From contig BJFZ01000020.1 of assembly GCA_014190175.1 (NCBI GenBank), forward strand, positions 1 through 24,878: a stretch of DNA of 24,878 nucleotides, written 5' to 3'. Below, piece after piece: positions 22,069 through 24,878 of the stretch (positions within the stretch are counted from its first letter, which is position 1; each line of letters begins with the position of its first letter). The DNA comes from Actinomycetes bacterium. Lineage in GTDB: Bacteria > Actinomycetota > Actinomycetes > Nanopelagicales > Nanopelagicaceae. A model generated the notes under the pieces. That model was not told where the DNA came from. It did not search any database and worked only from the letters and a program-made list of their open reading frames with translations. A program made the translations under genes and the position numbers.

Positions 22069-24084
22069 ATGAGCAAAGAGCAGGTGCCGGCACGGGGCAA
22101 AGCAAGCTCAAAAAAACGGCGCGGGCGCAACCGGGTTTCAGCGAAAAGGATTTTATTGCGCTGGATTATGGTTTTTGGTGGTCTTGGCTTTGTCGCTGTT
22201 AGTGCGCTGATTGTTTATTCATACTTCACCATTTCAATTCCAGATCCAAACGCATATGTAACAAGCCAAGCCACAATTTTGCAGTATGACGACGGCAGTG
22301 AGATTGGAAGATTGGGTGCGCAAAATCGCACCAGCGTGCCATTGGCAAAGATTCCGATCGAATTACGTCACGCTGTGCTTGCCGCCGAAGACCGAAAGTT
22401 TTATACAAACCATGCAATTAGCCCGACTGGAATCTTGCGGGCATTTTATTTAATGGCTCGAGGTGGAGCGATTCAAGGTGGATCCACTATCACCCAACAA
22501 TATGCAAAAACTGCTTTTCTGTCCCGTGAGCAAACAATTAAACGAAAATTAAAAGAGTTGATTATTGCTATTAAATTAGAAAATCAATTGAGCAAAGATG
22601 AAATTCTGGAATCGTACCTAAACACGATTTATTTTGGCCGCGGAGCTTATGGTGTGCAAACAGCAGCACAACAGTATTTTGGTTTAAATGTCGATCAATT
22701 ATCAGTCAGACAATGTGCAGTACTTGCCTCCGTGCTGCGCTCGCCGGGTTATTACGACCCAGGTTTGCGTGATGGAAACCTAGAGAGATTAACTGCGCGC
22801 TATAACTACACAATAACTGCGATGGTTGCTGCCGATTGGGCTGACAAAAAGTATTTAGCAATGAAAAAACTTCCCGCAATTAAATCAAGGCTATCTTCTG
22901 GGATATTGGCTGGTCCAAAGGGTTATTTAGTTGCCGCAATTCAGGCTGAATTAAATAAACTTGGATTCCCCGATGAAAAGCTAATGATCGGTGGATTGAT
23001 AGTTAAAACAACACTTAATAGACAAGCACAGATTGCTGCAGTTAATGCGGTTGATACGCAAGGACCGAAAACCGGGCCAGCTAATTTGCATATCGGGTTG
23101 GCATCTGTCCGACCTGGCACTGGTGCAATAGTTGCCATGTACGGAGGGAAAGATTACTTAAAACGTCAATTAAATGATGCAACTCAAGGTATTGCTCAGG
23201 CCGGCTCTACCTTTAAACCTTTCGCACTTATAGCCGCATTGGAGCAGGGCATTTCATTAAATACTCTTTGGGATGGTGATTCACCACAAATTTTTGATGA
23301 TGCTGGAAAGCCTTACGAAGTCGGAAATTTTGCTTTGAAATCTTTTGGTGAGATCTCTTTATTGAAAGCAACTGCCAGTTCAGTGAACACTGTTTATGTA
23401 CCACTTGGAATTTATGCGGGTCCTGACAATGTTATTGATGCTGCCAGACGAGCCGGTATTCCAAAATCAGTGGAGATGGTAGCCACTCCTTCTGTTGTAT
23501 TAGGTGTAGCAAGCCCAAGAGTTATTGATGTTGCTGCAGCATTTGCAACATTTGCAGCACAAGGTGTTTACGCAAAACCTTATTTGGTGCAAGAAGTAAG
23601 TGGAAGAAACAAAGGTTTGTTGTATCAAGCAACTCCGACAGGGCAAGAGGTTTTTGCAAAAGATGTTATGGCTGATTTAACTTATGCGCTGCAAGAAGTT
23701 GTCCGAACTGGTTCTGGTTTTGCTGCCAAAAAACTTGGCCGGCCTTCAGCGGGTAAAACCGGCACTAGCCAAGAAAATGCTTCTGCTTGGTATAGCGGAT
23801 TTACTCCGCAACTTGCTACCTCAGTTGGTTTTTATCGTGACGATGCAACGGAAAGTTTGCGTGGAACCGGTGGCTTAAAAACGGTAACTGGTGGCTCATT
23901 TCCAGCCCGGATCTGGACTGCTTATATGAAAGGCGCCTTAAAAGGTGAACCTATTTTAGATTTTCCAGAACCGGCATATATCGGTGGTCAAGAACCTACG
24001 CCGGGCCCAAATTCAGTTGAGGTAATTCCAACTCCCCAACCAACACCGGCAGTACCACTTCCAGTTGCTACACCGAAAAATTAA
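22069..24084 (+). CDS. ponA: Class A penicillin-binding protein (glycosyltransferase-transpeptidase)
   Basis: Bifunctional peptidoglycan synthase. The 671-residue product has a short basic cytoplasmic N-terminus and one membrane helix (about 31-54). The GT51 glycosyltransferase domain carries the catalytic Glu107 in AAEDRKFY, the GGSTITQQ motif (137-144) and Glu171 in KLENQLSKDE. The transpeptidase domain has Ser380-x-x-Lys383 (STFK), SVN at 438-440 and KTG at 563-565, all intact. The C-terminal 30 residues are Pro/Thr-rich and end soon after; no PASTA domain is present. It probably polymerises lipid II supplied by MurJ. The gene follows the DUF5318 gene, as ponA1 does in mycobacteria. Its stop overlaps that of the next, opposing gene. 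Confidence 0.95.
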   Translation: MSKEQVPARGKASSKKRRGRNRVSAKRILLRWIMVFGGLGFVAVSALIVYSYFTISIPDPNAYVTSQATILQYDDGSEIGRLGAQNRTSVPLAKIPIELRHAVLAAEDRKFYTNHAISPTGILRAFYLMARGGAIQGGSTITQQYAKTAFLSREQTIKRKLKELIIAIKLENQLSKDEILESYLNTIYFGRGAYGVQTAAQQYFGLNVDQLSVRQCAVLASVLRSPGYYDPGLRDGNLERLTARYNYTITAMVAADWADKKYLAMKKLPAIKSRLSSGILAGPKGYLVAAIQAELNKLGFPDEKLMIGGLIVKTTLNRQAQIAAVNAVDTQGPKTGPANLHIGLASVRPGTGAIVAMYGGKDYLKRQLNDATQGIAQAGSTFKPFALIAALEQGISLNTLWDGDSPQIFDDAGKPYEVGNFALKSFGEISLLKATASSVNTVYVPLGIYAGPDNVIDAARRAGIPKSVEMVATPSVVLGVASPRVIDVAAAFATFAAQGVYAKPYLVQEVSGRNKGLLYQATPTGQEVFAKDVMADLTYALQEVVRTGSGFAAKKLGRPSAGKTGTSQENASAWYSGFTPQLATSVGFYRDDATESLRGTGGLKTVTGGSFPARIWTAYMKGALKGEPILDFPEPAYIGGQEPTPGPNSVEVIPTPQPTPAVPLPVATPKN

Positions 24085-24878
24085 TCAAATACCACTCGAT
24101 CAAATGCAGTCGTAGTAAAGCGCACATCTACATCTAATTCGCTACCAACTTTCGGTGCGTCTTTACCTTTAAAGGTTAACAATGAAATATGCATATGTGG
24201 CGCTTCGGCAAACTCTAACTTTTTCTCATTCCAACTAAACGGACTTGGATTCCAACCAAATAAATTTAAAAAAGATTTAGTCAACGTTTTAACCTGTGAA
24301 AGGAAATCTCGCTTAGGTGTCGCAACCTCCAAACCAATACCATTAGATGTTCCACCACTTACCACTAACAACCACCCACGTCCGATTAGGTACTGTCGAT
24401 AACCCACTCGGGTGGGGCGCTGGATCGCATGAAGATCTAAAACTTGAGCTTTTACTTTGAGGGCGGCACGATCTCCAAGCCATAAATCGGTGCCAATTCG
24501 AACTTTCCAAATAATTTGTGGCCAATTTTTCGTTAATTTCTTTAAATCTTTTCCAGAGATATGTGAAATCCAAACTGAATTATTAAACTCGGTCGGATCT
24601 ATGCCTCGCTCAGTAATGGATTGTAAGTTTTTATCAATCCATTCGGATGCCGAAGTTTTTTGATCTATAGGTAAGTGAATTGCGATTCCTTCACACTTTC
24701 CCGATTTACTATATTTATCAAGAGCATTTCCTAAATCAGATACCGAAAACCATGTCGGTGAATCGGTGACAAAAGCTCAAGGACAAACTTTTTTGGCGTT
24801 TTTTCTGAAAAAACTGAAGAGTGCGGTGAAATTGTGTGAATAACTCTTTCACTGTCGCTATGTGCACTTGGAGAAAGT
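24081..24878 (-). pseudogene. Unrecognised gene, apparently frameshifted, truncated by window edge
   Basis: I do not recognise this protein. The 3' part is open from a TGA at 24779-24777 down to the stop at 24083-24081, about 231 codons with ordinary protein-like composition (Trp, Lys, Asp and hydrophobics; a segment reading GYRQYLIGRGWLLVVSGG). Its first ATG, GTG or TTG codon is only at 24407, so about 124 codons would be left without a start. Upstream, another frame is open from the edge (24877) to a TAG at 24733-24731 and also looks coding. Joining the two between about 24779 and 24734 would make one continuous protein. This suggests a one-base indel or sequencing error, or a decayed gene. 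The real start lies outside the window. It converges on the PBP gene. Confidence 0.5.

Noticed and set aside
542..24663. Numerous 60-150 codon open frames antisense to or overlapping the named genes
   Set aside because: They are shadow frames: low-complexity or unlikely composition, no ribosome-binding sites, and fully covered by well-supported genes on the other strand or frame.
24783..24798. A AAA AAG slippery heptamer on the minus strand, in the correct phase for a programmed -1 frameshift in the broken right-edge gene
   Set aside because: Slipping there leads into the TGA at 24779-24777 after three codons, so it cannot join the two open frames; the needed shift lies downstream of that stop.
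1..24878. CRISPR arrays, tRNA or rRNA genes, insertion sequences, phage or defence islands
   Set aside because: No repeat-spacer pattern, cloverleaf, transposase motif or compositionally foreign block was seen; nearly all coding regions are core chromosomal genes in conserved order.

Overview
The window is the replication-origin neighbourhood of an actinobacterial chromosome. The gene order matches the classic layout seen around dnaA in Mycobacterium (gyrB-dciA-recF-dnaN-oriC-dnaA | rpmH-rnpA-yidD-yidC-jag-rsmG-parA-parB ... cwlM-trxA-trxB-murJ-DUF6049-NUDIX | cca, plus a DUF5318-ponA pair). The DNA is clearly poorer in G+C than in most actinobacteria (AT-rich third positions, many AAA/TTA/ATT codons), genes are tightly packed with ATGA overlaps, and the sigM/anti-sigma pair that Mycobacterium has between trxB and murJ is missing. 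This best suits a streamlined low-GC actinobacterium such as the freshwater Nanopelagicales (acI) lineage. That placement is inference, not proof.

Layout. 1-5375: minus-strand replication genes reading leftward: gyrB (N-terminal 214 codons, cut by the window edge), dciA helicase loader, recF, dnaN, then oriC (3523-3941), then dnaA. 5376-5699: dnaA/rpmH intergenic region with a second cluster of DnaA boxes and two divergent promoters. 5700-11524: a plus-strand run of rpmH, rnpA, yidD, yidC, jag/khpB, rsmG, parA, parB and a SelA-like PLP enzyme. Two parS-like sites lie inside the first codons of rsmG and parA. 11510-18806: minus-strand genes: a class I aminotransferase, then, in transcription order, NUDIX, DUF6049, murJ, trxB, trxA and a CwlM-like pseudo-amidase. 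18838-20280: CCA tRNA nucleotidyltransferase, divergent from NUDIX. 20295-21581: an MFS transporter on the minus strand. 21633-24084: a DUF5318 zinc-ribbon protein and a bifunctional class A penicillin-binding protein. 24081-24878: an unrecognised minus-strand gene that appears frame-broken and runs off the right edge.

How the genes fit together. DnaA, its boxes, DciA, DnaN, RecF and GyrB start and sustain replication. ParA, ParB and parS segregate the origin. L34, RnpA, YidD and YidC serve translation, tRNA processing and membrane insertion. MurJ (lipid II flippase), the CwlM-like regulator and the class A PBP are cell-wall functions. I see no CRISPR array, tRNA, rRNA, insertion sequence or phage gene, and no defence or accessory island; this is core chromosome. 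The most interesting points are the CwlM homologue with its catalytic residues replaced, the architecture of the two DnaA-box clusters with a DnaA-trio-like motif, parS sites embedded in coding starts, several promoters that look leaderless, and the broken gene at the right edge.
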